Assembly: GCF_000381985.1 (NCBI RefSeq)
Contig: NZ_KB907337.1
Coordinates: forward strand, 670,274-734,273
Length of the DNA: 64,000 bases
Source of the DNA: Novispirillum itersonii subsp. itersonii ATCC 12639
GTDB lineage: Bacteria; Pseudomonadota; Alphaproteobacteria; Rhodospirillales; Rhodospirillaceae
Direction of reading: 5' to 3'
Below the pieces are notes generated by a model. The model was not told the origin of the DNA. It saw only the letters and a list, made by a program, of their open reading frames with translations, and did no database searches. The first letter of the stretch is position 1; every line of letters begins with the position of its first letter. Below are positions 10,943-19,456 of the stretch, piece by piece. Both the position numbers and the translations under genes were made by a program.

Positions 10943-13453
10943 GTGACCCTGCCCGCCGTTGATGACCGTCTGTTCGCCAGCCTGCCGATTGCCGAAATCC
11001 TGCCCGCCGTGCGGCAGACACTGGCCAGCGGCCCCGGCGCGGTGGTGCAGGCCCCGCCCGGCGCGGGGAAGACCACCGCCATCCCGCTGGCACTGCTGGG
11101 GGCCGACTGGCTGAAGGGCCGTAAAATCCTGATGCTGGAACCCCGCCGCCTTGCCGCCCGCCTGTGCGCGCAGCGGATGGCCGCCCTGCTGGGGGAAGAG
11201 GCCGGGCAGACGGTCGGCTACCGGGTGCGGCAGGAAACCAAGGTCTCCGCCGCCACCCGCCTTGAAGTGGTGACCGAAGGGATCCTGACCCGGCTGCTGC
11301 AATCCGACCCCGAGCTGTCACAGGTCGGGCTGGTGATCTTCGATGAATTCCACGAGCGCAGCCTTCAGGCCGACCTCGGGCTGGCGCTGTGTCTGGAAGT
11401 GCAGGCCGCCCTGCGCGATGATCTGCGCCTGCTGGTGATGTCGGCCACCCTCGACGGCGGGCCGGTGGCGGCGCTGATGGGCGGGGTGCCGGTGCTGACC
11501 TCTGACGGGCGGGCCTTTCCGGTGGAAACCCGCTTTCTGCCGCCCCGCCCGCAGGAACGGCTGGAAGCCGCCACCGCCAGCGCCGTGCGCACCGCACTGG
11601 CCGAGGAAAAGGGCTCGGTACTGGTGTTTCTGCCCGGCGAGCGGGAAATCCGCCGCACCGAAGCCCTGCTGCGCGATGACCTGCCGGGGCGGACGGTTGA
11701 CCTTGCCCCGCTGTACGGTGCCCTGACCCCGGCAGCGCAGGATCTGGCCCTGAAACCCGCCGCCCCCGGACGGCGCAAGGTGGTGCTGGCCAGCGCCATC
11801 GCCGAAACCTCGCTGACCATCGACGGCATCCGCGTGGTGGTCGATGCCGGGCAGGCCCGCCGCGCCCGCTTCGACCTTGCCAGCGGCATGGGCCGCCTGA
11901 TCACCACCCGCGTCAGCGCCGCCGAGGCCGCCCAGCGGCGGGGCCGCGCCGGACGGCTTGAGCCCGGCGTCTGTTACCGCCTGTGGAGCGAGGCGGAAGA
12001 CCGCGCCCTTGCCCCCTTCTCGCCGCCGGAAATCGCCGAGGCCGATCTGTCATCGCTGGTGCTGGATCTGGCGGCGTGGGGGGCAGACCCCGCCACCCTG
12101 CCGTGGCTGACCGCCCCGGCCCCGGCGGCACTGGCGCAGGCCCGCGCCCTGCTGACCGACCTCGGCGCGCTGGATGCCGGGGGCCGCCTGACCGCCCACG
12201 GCAAAGCGATGGCCGCCCTGCCGCTGCACCCGCGCCTGTCGCATATGATCACTGCCGCCACGCCGCTGGGCCTCGGCGGGCTGGCCTGCGAGATTGCCGC
12301 CCTGCTGGCGGAACGCGACCCGGTGCGCGGCAGCCGCAACGCCGATCTGCGCCTGCGGGTCGATCTGATGCAGGGCGACCGCGACCACGGCCTGACCGTT
12401 GATCGCGGCGCACTGGCCCGCGCCCGGTCGCTGGCGCAGGACTGGCGGCGGCGGCTGAAACTGCCCGCCGGACAGGGCTCCGGCGATACCGGGCTGGTGC
12501 TGGCACTGGCCTACCCCGACCGCATCGGGCGGCGGCGCGGCAGCCAGACCGCCTATACCCTCTCCGGCGGGCGCGGGGCGGTGCTGCCGGAGACCGAACC
12601 GCTGGCGGCGCAGGAATTCATCGTCGTCGCCGACCTCGACGGCGCCGGGCAGAACGCCCGCGTGCATCTGGCCGCCGCCCTGACCCGCGCCGATATCGAC
12701 CGCCTGACCGCCGACCGCCAGCAGACCGGCACCGTCATCCGCTGGGACAGCCGGTCCGGCGCGGTGGTGGCCCGCAGACAGACCCGGCTGGGGGCGATGG
12801 TGCTGGATGATGCCCCCCTGCCCGCCCCCGACCCGTCGCGACTGGCGGAAGGGCTGGTCGATGGCATCCGCCAGACCGGCCTGCACGTGCTGCCGTGGGA
12901 CCGGGTGACGGAGCAGTACCGCGCCCGCATCGCCTTCCTGCACCGCAGCCGCCCGCAGGACGGCTGGCCCGATGTTTCCGACGACGGACTGCTGGCAACG
13001 CTGGAAGACTGGCTGATGCCGTTTCTGGATGGCTGCACCCGGCTGGACCACCTGCGGAAAGTACCGCTGAGCGAGGCGCTGCACAGCCTGCTGCCGTGGG
13101 ACCGCCAGCAGAAACTGGACGCCGACGCCCCCACCCATTTTACCGTGCCGACCGGCGACCGCATTCCGCTGGATTACAGCACCAATGATGTGCCCGTGCT
13201 GCCGGTGCGCCTGCAACAGATGTTTGGCAGCACCACCCACCCCAGCATCGCTGCCGGAAGCGTGCCGCTGGTGGTGCACCTGCTGTCCCCCGCGCACCGC
13301 CCGATCCAGATCACCCGCGACCTGCCCGGCTTCTGGACCAGCAGCTACCCCGCCGTGAAGGCGGAGATGAAAGGCCGTTACCCCCGCCACCCATGGCCGG
13401 ACGACCCGGTCGCCGCCCCGCCCACCAGCCGCGCCAAACCCCGGGGGACGTGA
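10943..13453 (+). CDS. hrpB: ATP-dependent helicase HrpB
   Basis: 836 residues, the usual length for HrpB. DExH helicase core: Walker A APPGAGKTT (about residue 43), DEFH box (IFDEFHERSL), SAT motif (VMSATLDGG) and motif VI (QRRGRAGRLEPG). HA2 and the HrpB-specific C-terminal domains follow, with SNPTHFTVP-like and PRHPWPDDP near the end. The RNA substrate is unknown; HrpB is non-essential in Escherichia coli. Stand-alone apart from weak linkage to the upstream DUF2478 gene. Confidence 0.95.
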   Translation: MTLPAVDDRLFASLPIAEILPAVRQTLASGPGAVVQAPPGAGKTTAIPLALLGADWLKGRKILMLEPRRLAARLCAQRMAALLGEEAGQTVGYRVRQETKVSAATRLEVVTEGILTRLLQSDPELSQVGLVIFDEFHERSLQADLGLALCLEVQAALRDDLRLLVMSATLDGGPVAALMGGVPVLTSDGRAFPVETRFLPPRPQERLEAATASAVRTALAEEKGSVLVFLPGEREIRRTEALLRDDLPGRTVDLAPLYGALTPAAQDLALKPAAPGRRKVVLASAIAETSLTIDGIRVVVDAGQARRARFDLASGMGRLITTRVSAAEAAQRRGRAGRLEPGVCYRLWSEAEDRALAPFSPPEIAEADLSSLVLDLAAWGADPATLPWLTAPAPAALAQARALLTDLGALDAGGRLTAHGKAMAALPLHPRLSHMITAATPLGLGGLACEIAALLAERDPVRGSRNADLRLRVDLMQGDRDHGLTVDRGALARARSLAQDWRRRLKLPAGQGSGDTGLVLALAYPDRIGRRRGSQTAYTLSGGRGAVLPETEPLAAQEFIVVADLDGAGQNARVHLAAALTRADIDRLTADRQQTGTVIRWDSRSGAVVARRQTRLGAMVLDDAPLPAPDPSRLAEGLVDGIRQTGLHVLPWDRVTEQYRARIAFLHRSRPQDGWPDVSDDGLLATLEDWLMPFLDGCTRLDHLRKVPLSEALHSLLPWDRQQKLDADAPTHFTVPTGDRIPLDYSTNDVPVLPVRLQQMFGSTTHPSIAAGSVPLVVHLLSPAHRPIQITRDLPGFWTSSYPAVKAEMKGRYPRHPWPDDPVAAPPTSRAKPRGT

Positions 13454-13466
13454 GGGGCGGTGGTGT

Positions 13467-13497
13467 GGGGATTGGGTGTTGGGTCTTGGGCGTTGGG
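13467..13497 (+). other. G-tract array, potential G-quadruplex
   Basis: Five runs of three or four G separated by three- or four-base loops, just past the hrpB stop. Confidence 0.6.
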
Positions 13498-13509
13498 TGT
13501 TGGAAGGGA

Positions 13510-13561
13510 ACGCGGGGCCTTGCCCCGCACCCCGCGTGAGAGGCTCGGCCTCTCACACTCT
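13510..13561 (+). repeat. Two-hairpin REP-like element, copy 1
   Basis: 52 bases: GCGGGGC-ctt-GCCCCGC, spacer ACCCCGC, then GTGAGAGGC-tcg-GCCTCTCAC. Identical to 51751-51802 except one base inside the second hairpin loop. A looser relative lies on the opposite strand at 15574-15620. Confidence 0.85.
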
Positions 13562-13625
13562 GGGGGCTGTACAGGTGGTTACCTCCCTGTACACTTGTAC
13601 ACACAGCCTCAACATAGAAATCTAT

Positions 13626-14999
13626 TTACTGCAAGAGAAGTCCAGACCGAACAACCTTTGCAGGCTCATGAAAGATACCAAAACCACCTTGGTGAATTCC
13701 ATGCCGCAGAAAAATACCTTCTGGCGAAAGATTCTCTTCTGCAACTTTCCGAATGGTATCGAGGGACTGCAGCAATGAACTTGGCGCCATTTCCTGTGCT
13801 AAATTTGTGAGCCGCGCCAAACTAGGAACATAATCATTCGCCCGCATCCGCTCGATCAAAAAAGGCGTGCTCCGCATGAAATGAGCCGCTGCAATCGGGA
13901 TGACGTCGGTTCCTCGGAGAGAGCTTCCCCAACGGTTGTTCGGTTTGAAATTACCCCAAAAGTCCTGATCACCCAAACAAATACTCAGAAGTCTATCACG
14001 CTGATCATATTCGCCTTGCCGATGAAATTGTAATCCTGCAATGAAACCGCAATTCCAAACTGCTCGCTCAAATTTTGCGGAAAATTGCTTCAGGGTGCGC
14101 CAAATCATCTGCCCAGCATGACATCGATCCTTGGCGTCCTTCATTTCCGCAGCGGCATAAAGGAGAGAAAAGAATACTACATAGAACCCTCTGACAGACC
14201 GTGCTGCAATCGCTTCAATCGCTGCAGAACTTATATTATCAGGCATTCTAACAATTGGATTAGGATCGTCGGATATATATATGTCAAACTCACAGGAAAC
14301 GTCTCTGAGAGCGCGCAATAAATCGCCAAATCCCCATCTCGATGTATTCAAAGCATCAGCATATGAAAGACTAGTGTAGTTTATACTTAGGCTTTGCTCT
14401 ATAAAATTAACTTTACTAGAATTACGCAATAATTTTATATCTACATAAGAAATTAATCGAAACGCCTCCTTCATGCAACCAGCCCGAACCAGATGGGCCG
14501 CAAGCAATGTTCTTACAAAGACATCTATATCGCCCTGCATATTTTTCTGAGCTACAGCATGAATTATTTCGTAGTCGGGCAGATAAATTAATCCACCATT
14601 ATTAAGAGCACTTAAGGCTCTAACACAGGCCTCCTCTGCAGGATTTAATTTTCCTACAACCCCGATTATCGCCCCATCCAGGTTGTGGTCTGTACGCCTA
14701 AGATTTGCCTCCGCAACAAAAGCTGATCGAATTTCGACGTCAGGGAAATGCGATGAATACAAATCTTTCACCCAATCCGTCGCGAAGTTCCCCGCTACTC
14801 CATCTAATACCGCCATCCCCCTGCCAGCTAAAATACCAACACAAAGAAAAGACATTTTAGAAATGAACGACCTCCTTTCAAAACAATTATCCATATTTTC
14901 AAAATGAACCTGAAGCGACGAACGATCAGAATCTACATTTTTACACGAGAATTTTTCAGCTATTTTTTTTAACAAAAAAATTAATGAATTAATATTCAT
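13626..14999 (-). CDS. Orphan hypothetical protein in AT-rich island
   Basis: 457 residues, family not recognised. GGAGA six bases upstream supports this start. An internal Met36 begins a stretch with ERRSFISKM followed by the hydrophobic FLCVGILAG, reminiscent of a twin-arginine signal or a membrane anchor. The rest looks helical, with Ala-rich segments such as SSAAIEAIAARSVRGF that could be helical repeats, but no catalytic motif stands out. Base composition and codon use are far more AT-rich than neighbouring hrpB, so it was probably acquired. The island is bracketed by the repeats at 13510 and 15574. Confidence 0.7.
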   Translation of the reverse strand: MNINSLIFLLKKIAEKFSCKNVDSDRSSLQVHFENMDNCFERRSFISKMSFLCVGILAGRGMAVLDGVAGNFATDWVKDLYSSHFPDVEIRSAFVAEANLRRTDHNLDGAIIGVVGKLNPAEEACVRALSALNNGGLIYLPDYEIIHAVAQKNMQGDIDVFVRTLLAAHLVRAGCMKEAFRLISYVDIKLLRNSSKVNFIEQSLSINYTSLSYADALNTSRWGFGDLLRALRDVSCEFDIYISDDPNPIVRMPDNISSAAIEAIAARSVRGFYVVFFSLLYAAAEMKDAKDRCHAGQMIWRTLKQFSAKFERAVWNCGFIAGLQFHRQGEYDQRDRLLSICLGDQDFWGNFKPNNRWGSSLRGTDVIPIAAAHFMRSTPFLIERMRANDYVPSLARLTNLAQEMAPSSLLQSLDTIRKVAEENLSPEGIFLRHGIHQGGFGIFHEPAKVVRSGLLLQ

Positions 15000-15093
15000 A
15001 ATATTTCTCCAAATAATACTATAATATTATATTTAAGAATAACATTTTCGTGTATTACGCTTTTTCTATTCTGGAGCATATTGAACATGCTCT

Positions 15094-15366
15094 TCAGTCC
15101 CTACGCAGGGAAGACAGATTTTTTATGCCCGGCGGAGTTCCCATAGTATGAAATGGTAACCCATTATCCATATGGATTACGGGATGACCCGTGTTTTGAG
15201 TCAACACTATTCCTTCATATTGTAAGCCATATTGACTTGTAGGATAGCGCTCCCTGCCCTCGCCCCGCCGGACAGTGCTAATGAAAAGACAAACGCCAGC
15301 TTTCTGCTCGGTGAAGATGTGCTCGGCGTAGCCTTGAAAATCGATTTCCCCTTCAGCCTCTTGCAT
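15094..15366 (-). CDS. Short hypothetical ORF, doubtful
   Basis: 90 codons in the same AT-rich island, unrecognised. There is no clear ribosome site before the ATG. It could be a remnant of a larger transferred gene. Confidence 0.3.
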   Translation of the reverse strand: MQEAEGEIDFQGYAEHIFTEQKAGVCLFISTVRRGEGRERYPTSQYGLQYEGIVLTQNTGHPVIHMDNGLPFHTMGTPPGIKNLSSLRRD

Positions 15367-15573
15367 TAAATACGGCAGATCTTACCGTCGCAGGCAACCA
15401 AATGACATCGTTAGCGCGAGACGTGCAAATGGCGTTCGCATTCAGACTTCTTATTCTCCATTTGTTAGAGGAATTATTATTTACCATAATCATACCAATC
15501 AAAAATTTCTTTTTTCAATATAGAACAATCTTTGAGGACAATAAAACTTAATGCAATCATCCCCCCTCAGGTC

Positions 15574-15620
15574 AAGGAGCCCAAGGCTCCTTGCGGGTGC
15601 AGGGCAGCGCCCTGCGGTCC
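15574..15620 (-). repeat. Two-hairpin REP-like element, divergent opposite-strand copy
   Basis: On the minus strand: GCAGGGC-gct-GCCCTGC, spacer ACCCGC, then AAGGAGCC-ttg-GGCTCCTT. This is the same hairpin-spacer-hairpin plan as 13510-13561 with compensated stem changes. It forms the other edge of the AT-rich island. Confidence 0.65.
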
Positions 15621-15645
15621 CTCCCCCTAAACCCGATCCAATCCC

Positions 15646-16083
15646 CTACCGCCCCGCCTGTTCCAGCAGCGGCAGCAGCCTTTCCTTAGCGCGGGCGGGG
15701 ATGTCCTGTGGCAGCGCCCCGTCCGGCAGCGCAGCCGGGGGGCCGACGCGGACCACCATCACCATGCCCATGGCGTAATGGGGGGAGCATTTGATGCCGT
15801 AGACCCCCGGCACCGGGAACGGCACGGTGATCTCTTCGCTGATCGGGCCTTTGAACGGGGTCGCGCCGGGCGGAATCAGGCCGTCGATGGTGGCGGCGTT
15901 GTGGCTTTTGTGGGTGGGCACAAAGCGCACGCTGTCGCCGGGCTGGATCGTCACCAGCGCCGGGTCGAACACCATCGCGCCGCTGTCGCTGCGGTTCAGC
16001 AGTCTGACTTCCACGGTTTCGGCCTGCGCGGCGGAGCAGAACAGGGCCACGACAGCCCCCACACACAGGGCGGTTCTCAGCAT
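15646..16083 (-). CDS. Pseudoazurin (type 1 blue copper protein)
   Basis: 145 residues: signal peptide (about 1-21, cut after AQA) and a cupredoxin domain. All four copper ligands are visible: His in KSHNA, then Cys, His and Met in KCSPHYAMGM. The start of the mature protein (VEVRLLNRSDSGAMVFDPA) matches pseudoazurins, periplasmic electron carriers best known as donors to nitrite or nitrous-oxide reductase. A C-terminal Pro/Arg-rich tail of about 25 residues is longer than usual. It overlaps the btuD stop by seven bases, so it is the last gene of the cobalamin operon, an unexpected place for it. Confidence 0.88.
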   Translation of the reverse strand: MLRTALCVGAVVALFCSAAQAETVEVRLLNRSDSGAMVFDPALVTIQPGDSVRFVPTHKSHNAATIDGLIPPGATPFKGPISEEITVPFPVPGVYGIKCSPHYAMGMVMVVRVGPPAALPDGALPQDIPARAKERLLPLLEQAGR

Positions 16084-16895
16084 CGGGTAAGCTCCTTTTC
16101 AACAGAAGTGGCGACGGCGGCAGTCACAGCCGGGCGGCGCGGCACGCGGTAGCGGATGTGGCACAGGCCGTCAGCGTCGGTGTCAACCACGGCATCAACG
16201 GCGAAGACGCGGCGCAGGCGGTCGGGGGTCAGGATTTCTGCCGGGGGGCCGAAGGCATCCAGCCGCCCGTGGTGCAGCACGGCGATCCGGTCGCAGAACA
16301 GCGCGGCGTGGTTCAGGTCATGCAGGGCCGCCACCACGGTCAGGCCCTGTTGCCGCACCAGATCCAGCAGGCTGAGCTGGTGGGCGATATCCAGATGGTT
16401 GGTCGGCTCGTCGAGCAGCAGCAGCTCCGGTTGCTGGGCCAGTGCCCGGGCGATGTGGGCGCGCTGGCGTTCGCCGCCCGACAGGCTGCCCCAGTCGCGG
16501 TCGGCCAGATCCAGCAGATCCACCGCCGCCAGCGCCTGATCGACACAGGCGGTATCCTGCGGGCTCCACGGGGTGAACGCGCCAAGGTGCGGGGTGCGGC
16601 CCAGCCCGGCGACGTGGCGGACCGTGACCCGTTCCTGCGTCTGGGCCTGCTGCTCCACCAGTGCCAGCCGCTGTGCCAGCAGGCGGCGGGGGATGGCGGG
16701 CAGCGGTATGCCATCCAGCCGCACCGTGCCGTGATCCGGGCGGCGCAGCCCGGCCAGCAGCGCCAGCAGGCTGGATTTGCCCGATCCGTTGGGGCCGATC
16801 AGGCCGACGAACTCCCCGGCCTGCACCGTCAACGAGATACCGTCCAGAATGGCCCGGCCACGCAGGCCCCAGCCAAGGGTTTCAGCGGTCAGCAT
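16077..16895 (-). CDS. btuD: Cobalamin ABC transporter ATP-binding protein (BtuD-like)
   Basis: 272 residues. Walker A GPNGSGKSS (about residue 37), signature LSGGERQRAHIARAL, Walker B LLLLDEPTNHLD and the switch His in VVAALHDLNHA. This is the FepC/BtuD/HmuV subfamily that drives iron-siderophore, heme or B12 import. Vitamin B12 is inferred because the operon has a cobalamin riboswitch. Its start codon overlaps the permease stop by one base. Confidence 0.88.
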   Translation of the reverse strand: MLTAETLGWGLRGRAILDGISLTVQAGEFVGLIGPNGSGKSSLLALLAGLRRPDHGTVRLDGIPLPAIPRRLLAQRLALVEQQAQTQERVTVRHVAGLGRTPHLGAFTPWSPQDTACVDQALAAVDLLDLADRDWGSLSGGERQRAHIARALAQQPELLLLDEPTNHLDIAHQLSLLDLVRQQGLTVVAALHDLNHAALFCDRIAVLHHGRLDAFGPPAEILTPDRLRRVFAVDAVVDTDADGLCHIRYRVPRRPAVTAAVATSVEKELTRC

Positions 16896-17920
16896 CAGGT
16901 GGCCCTCCCCCGGATCAGCAGCAGCGCGAACACCGGGGCCCCGACCAGCGCGGTGACGACACCAATCGGCACCACCTGCCCGGTGATCAGCGCCCGCGAC
17001 ACCACATCAGCGATGATCAGAAACACCGCGCCGCACAGGGCCGACAGCGGCAGCAGCCGGGCATGGCTGACCCCGGCAACAAGGCGGACGGCGTGCGGCA
17101 CCACCAGCCCGACAAAGCCGATGGAACCGACCATCGCCACCATCACCGCCGTCATCACCGCCGACGCGCCGATCAGGGTGATCCACACCCGCCGCACGGA
17201 AACGCCCAGCGCGGCGGCGGAGCTGCTGCCGAACAGGAAGGCATCCAGCACCCGCGCATGCCACAGGCACAGGGCCAGCCCGGCCAGCACCACCGGCAGG
17301 GCCAGCCCGACATCGGGCCAGCGCACGCCGGACAGGTTGCCAAGCAGCCAGAACAGAATCCCCCGCGCCTGCTCGGCATTGGCAGAGCGGGCAACGATGA
17401 AAGAGGTGATGGCGTTGAACAGCTGCGATCCAGCCACCCCGGCCAGCACCACCATCACCGGGCTGCGCCCGGCTTTCAGGGCCAGCAGAATGACAAAGCC
17501 GAACGCCAGCAGTGCCCCGGCCAGCGCCCCGGCAGACATGCTGACCAGCCCGCCGCCGACGCCCAGCAGCGACACCGCCACCGCCCCGGTGGAAGCCCCG
17601 GCGGAAATGCCCATCACATAGGGGTCGGCCAGCGGATTGCGCAGCAGCGATTGCAGCACCACGCCGGAGACCGCCAGCCCGGCCCCGCAGCAGGCGGCCA
17701 TCAGGGTGCGGGAGAGGCGGTAACTCCAGATCACGCCCTCATCAATCGGGTCGACCGGGTAACCCGCCGCCCACAGGCGGTTGGCGACCGCCTTCAGCAC
17801 CACATCGGGCGGAATGGCGGTTTCCCCCACTCCGGCCCCGATGGCGAGGGCGGCCAGCAGCACCAGCCCCCCCGCCACCCCTTGCACCAGAAACGCCGGA
17901 GCAGAGCGGTGACCGGTCAT
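16895..17920 (-). CDS. btuC: Cobalamin ABC transporter permease (BtuC-like)
   Basis: 341 residues of FecCD/BtuC type, about ten hydrophobic helices. Family landmarks are WSYRLSRTLMAACCGAGLAVSGVVLQ near residues 65-90 (a familiar R-L-x-R motif), NPLADPYVMGISAGAS and GSIGFVGLVVPHAVR near the C-terminus. It forms the inner-membrane channel between the periplasmic binding protein and the ATPase. One-base overlaps at both ends indicate tight translational coupling. Confidence 0.9.
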   Translation of the reverse strand: MTGHRSAPAFLVQGVAGGLVLLAALAIGAGVGETAIPPDVVLKAVANRLWAAGYPVDPIDEGVIWSYRLSRTLMAACCGAGLAVSGVVLQSLLRNPLADPYVMGISAGASTGAVAVSLLGVGGGLVSMSAGALAGALLAFGFVILLALKAGRSPVMVVLAGVAGSQLFNAITSFIVARSANAEQARGILFWLLGNLSGVRWPDVGLALPVVLAGLALCLWHARVLDAFLFGSSSAAALGVSVRRVWITLIGASAVMTAVMVAMVGSIGFVGLVVPHAVRLVAGVSHARLLPLSALCGAVFLIIADVVSRALITGQVVPIGVVTALVGAPVFALLLIRGRAT

Positions 17921-18948
17921 CAGCGGGCCAGACCGGCGGCGGCAATGGCATCGGCCAGCGCCTCGATGCCGTCAAGGCTGCGCACGGTCGGGTTCATCGC
18001 CTGCACGTCCAGCTCAAACACCCGGCCTTCTTTGACGGCGGGCATCAGCTTCGTCACCGGGTCACTGGTCAGGAAGGCACGCTTGACGGCAATGTCATCG
18101 GCCTTGAAGCGGCGGCGGTCCGTCTTTCCGGCGACGATCAGGGTCGGATTGGTCTTGGCGATGGTTTCCCAGCCGATGGTCGGCCACTCCTCGTCGCTTT
18201 CCACCACATTGCGGATGCCCAGCGCCTGCATGATGTAGCCCGGCGCGCCCTTGCGGCCCGCCACATAAGGGTCAAGGTCAAGCTCTGCGCTGGAGAACCA
18301 GAACACGGCGGAGAGAGTGCCCTTCGCCCCGGCCACCTTCGCCCGGGCGGCGGCCTCACGCGCCTTCAGGGTTTCCACCAGTGCGGTTCCCCGCTCCTGC
18401 ACGTTGAAGATCTGCGCCAGCTCGCGGATTTCCTGATAGATCAGATCCATGGTGAAGGCGTCGTTGCGCACACCGTCGCCGCCGCCGCTGTTATCTTTGC
18501 CCACGCAGTCGGCGGGCGAGGTATAGACCGGGATCCCCAGCGTCTCGAACTGTTCCGGGCGGGCGACAATGCCTTCCGGGCCGATATGCCACTGGAACTG
18601 TACCGCCACCATCTCCGGCTTTCTGGCGACCAGCGTCTCGAACCCCGGATCGTTATCGGCAAGGCGCGGCGCCTTGGCGTTAACCTCCTCGTACCCCTTC
18701 ATCACCGGGCCGAACCAGACCGACGTGCCCTTCACCCGGTCACCGAGGCCGAGCATATACAGGATCTCCGTGCTGTTCTGGCCGACGGTGACGGCGCTGG
18801 CCGGTTCCTTGCGGAAGGTGATGTCGCGCCCGCAGTTTTTAAGGGTCAGCGGATAGGACGTCTGCGCGGCGGAAGCCGTGGCAGAAAACGCAGCGCCGAG
18901 GACAACGGCGGCGCAGGCGGCTTTAAAGCCATTTTGGAAAGACAGCAT
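17920..18948 (-). CDS. btuF: Cobalamin ABC transporter periplasmic binding protein (BtuF-like)
   Basis: 342 residues with a cleavable signal peptide (about 1-28, ending ASA). The body is a class III binding fold: VTVGQNSTEILYMLGLGDRVKG, then VARKPEMVAVQ, a long linking helix, and GWETIAKTNPTLIVAG. Sequence alone fits iron-complex or B12 binders; the riboswitch points to cobalamin or a precursor. First gene of the operon. It starts about 210 bases after the aptamer, leaving room for an expression platform. Confidence 0.85.
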   Translation of the reverse strand: MLSFQNGFKAACAAVVLGAAFSATASAAQTSYPLTLKNCGRDITFRKEPASAVTVGQNSTEILYMLGLGDRVKGTSVWFGPVMKGYEEVNAKAPRLADNDPGFETLVARKPEMVAVQFQWHIGPEGIVARPEQFETLGIPVYTSPADCVGKDNSGGGDGVRNDAFTMDLIYQEIRELAQIFNVQERGTALVETLKAREAAARAKVAGAKGTLSAVFWFSSAELDLDPYVAGRKGAPGYIMQALGIRNVVESDEEWPTIGWETIAKTNPTLIVAGKTDRRRFKADDIAVKRAFLTSDPVTKLMPAVKEGRVFELDVQAMNPTVRSLDGIEALADAIAAAGLAR

Positions 18949-19164
18949 GACAGGCCCCGACAGAACGGTGGACCGGCCCGGCGGGCGCGGTCAGCGGCAG
19001 ACGATGGCCACGGGGGAAAGGGACGCAGGACAGACGGCCCCCGGCCTGACCGGATCACGCGCCCCGGTCAGGGGGCAACGGCGCGGCAGGGGCAGACGGT
19101 TCCAGTCTCCGGGCTTCCCCGCCCGTGACGATGGATCCCCCGCCCGGGGAAGCACCCGGGCAGG

Positions 19165-19405
19165 CTGGCGGCAGGTCTCCTGGCTTACGGCGTCGCCCGG
19201 CCCCGGCCTTCCCACGGCCCGCGCCGGACAGGCGGGGCCACAGTGGCCTGCCGGATCAGGGGGCGATCCGGCGATGGGGGACAGGCATCCGTACCGTTGG
19301 GTACGGGCCGCTTACAGTTGCGGGGGCAGCCACGGTTTTGGCCCCGTCGAGGGTCATCCGCACCGTGTTCCCTTTTAATCCCCAGCACCTCATGGCCGGG
19401 GAACC
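19165..19405 (-). promoter_or_regulatory. Cobalamin riboswitch
   Basis: On the minus strand the conserved parts occur in order: GGTGC near 19390, GATTAAAAGGGAACACGGTG, GCTGCCCCCGCAACTGTAA and, at 19169-19187, the B12 box (AAGCCAGGAGACCTGCC). This is the adenosylcobalamin-binding aptamer in the leader of btuFCD. Bound cobalamin should repress the operon. Confidence 0.95.
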
Positions 19406-19456
19406 GTCGGGGGACAGTTATGGGCAGTTGCAAATGCGTGTCAAGGCCGATTGCCG

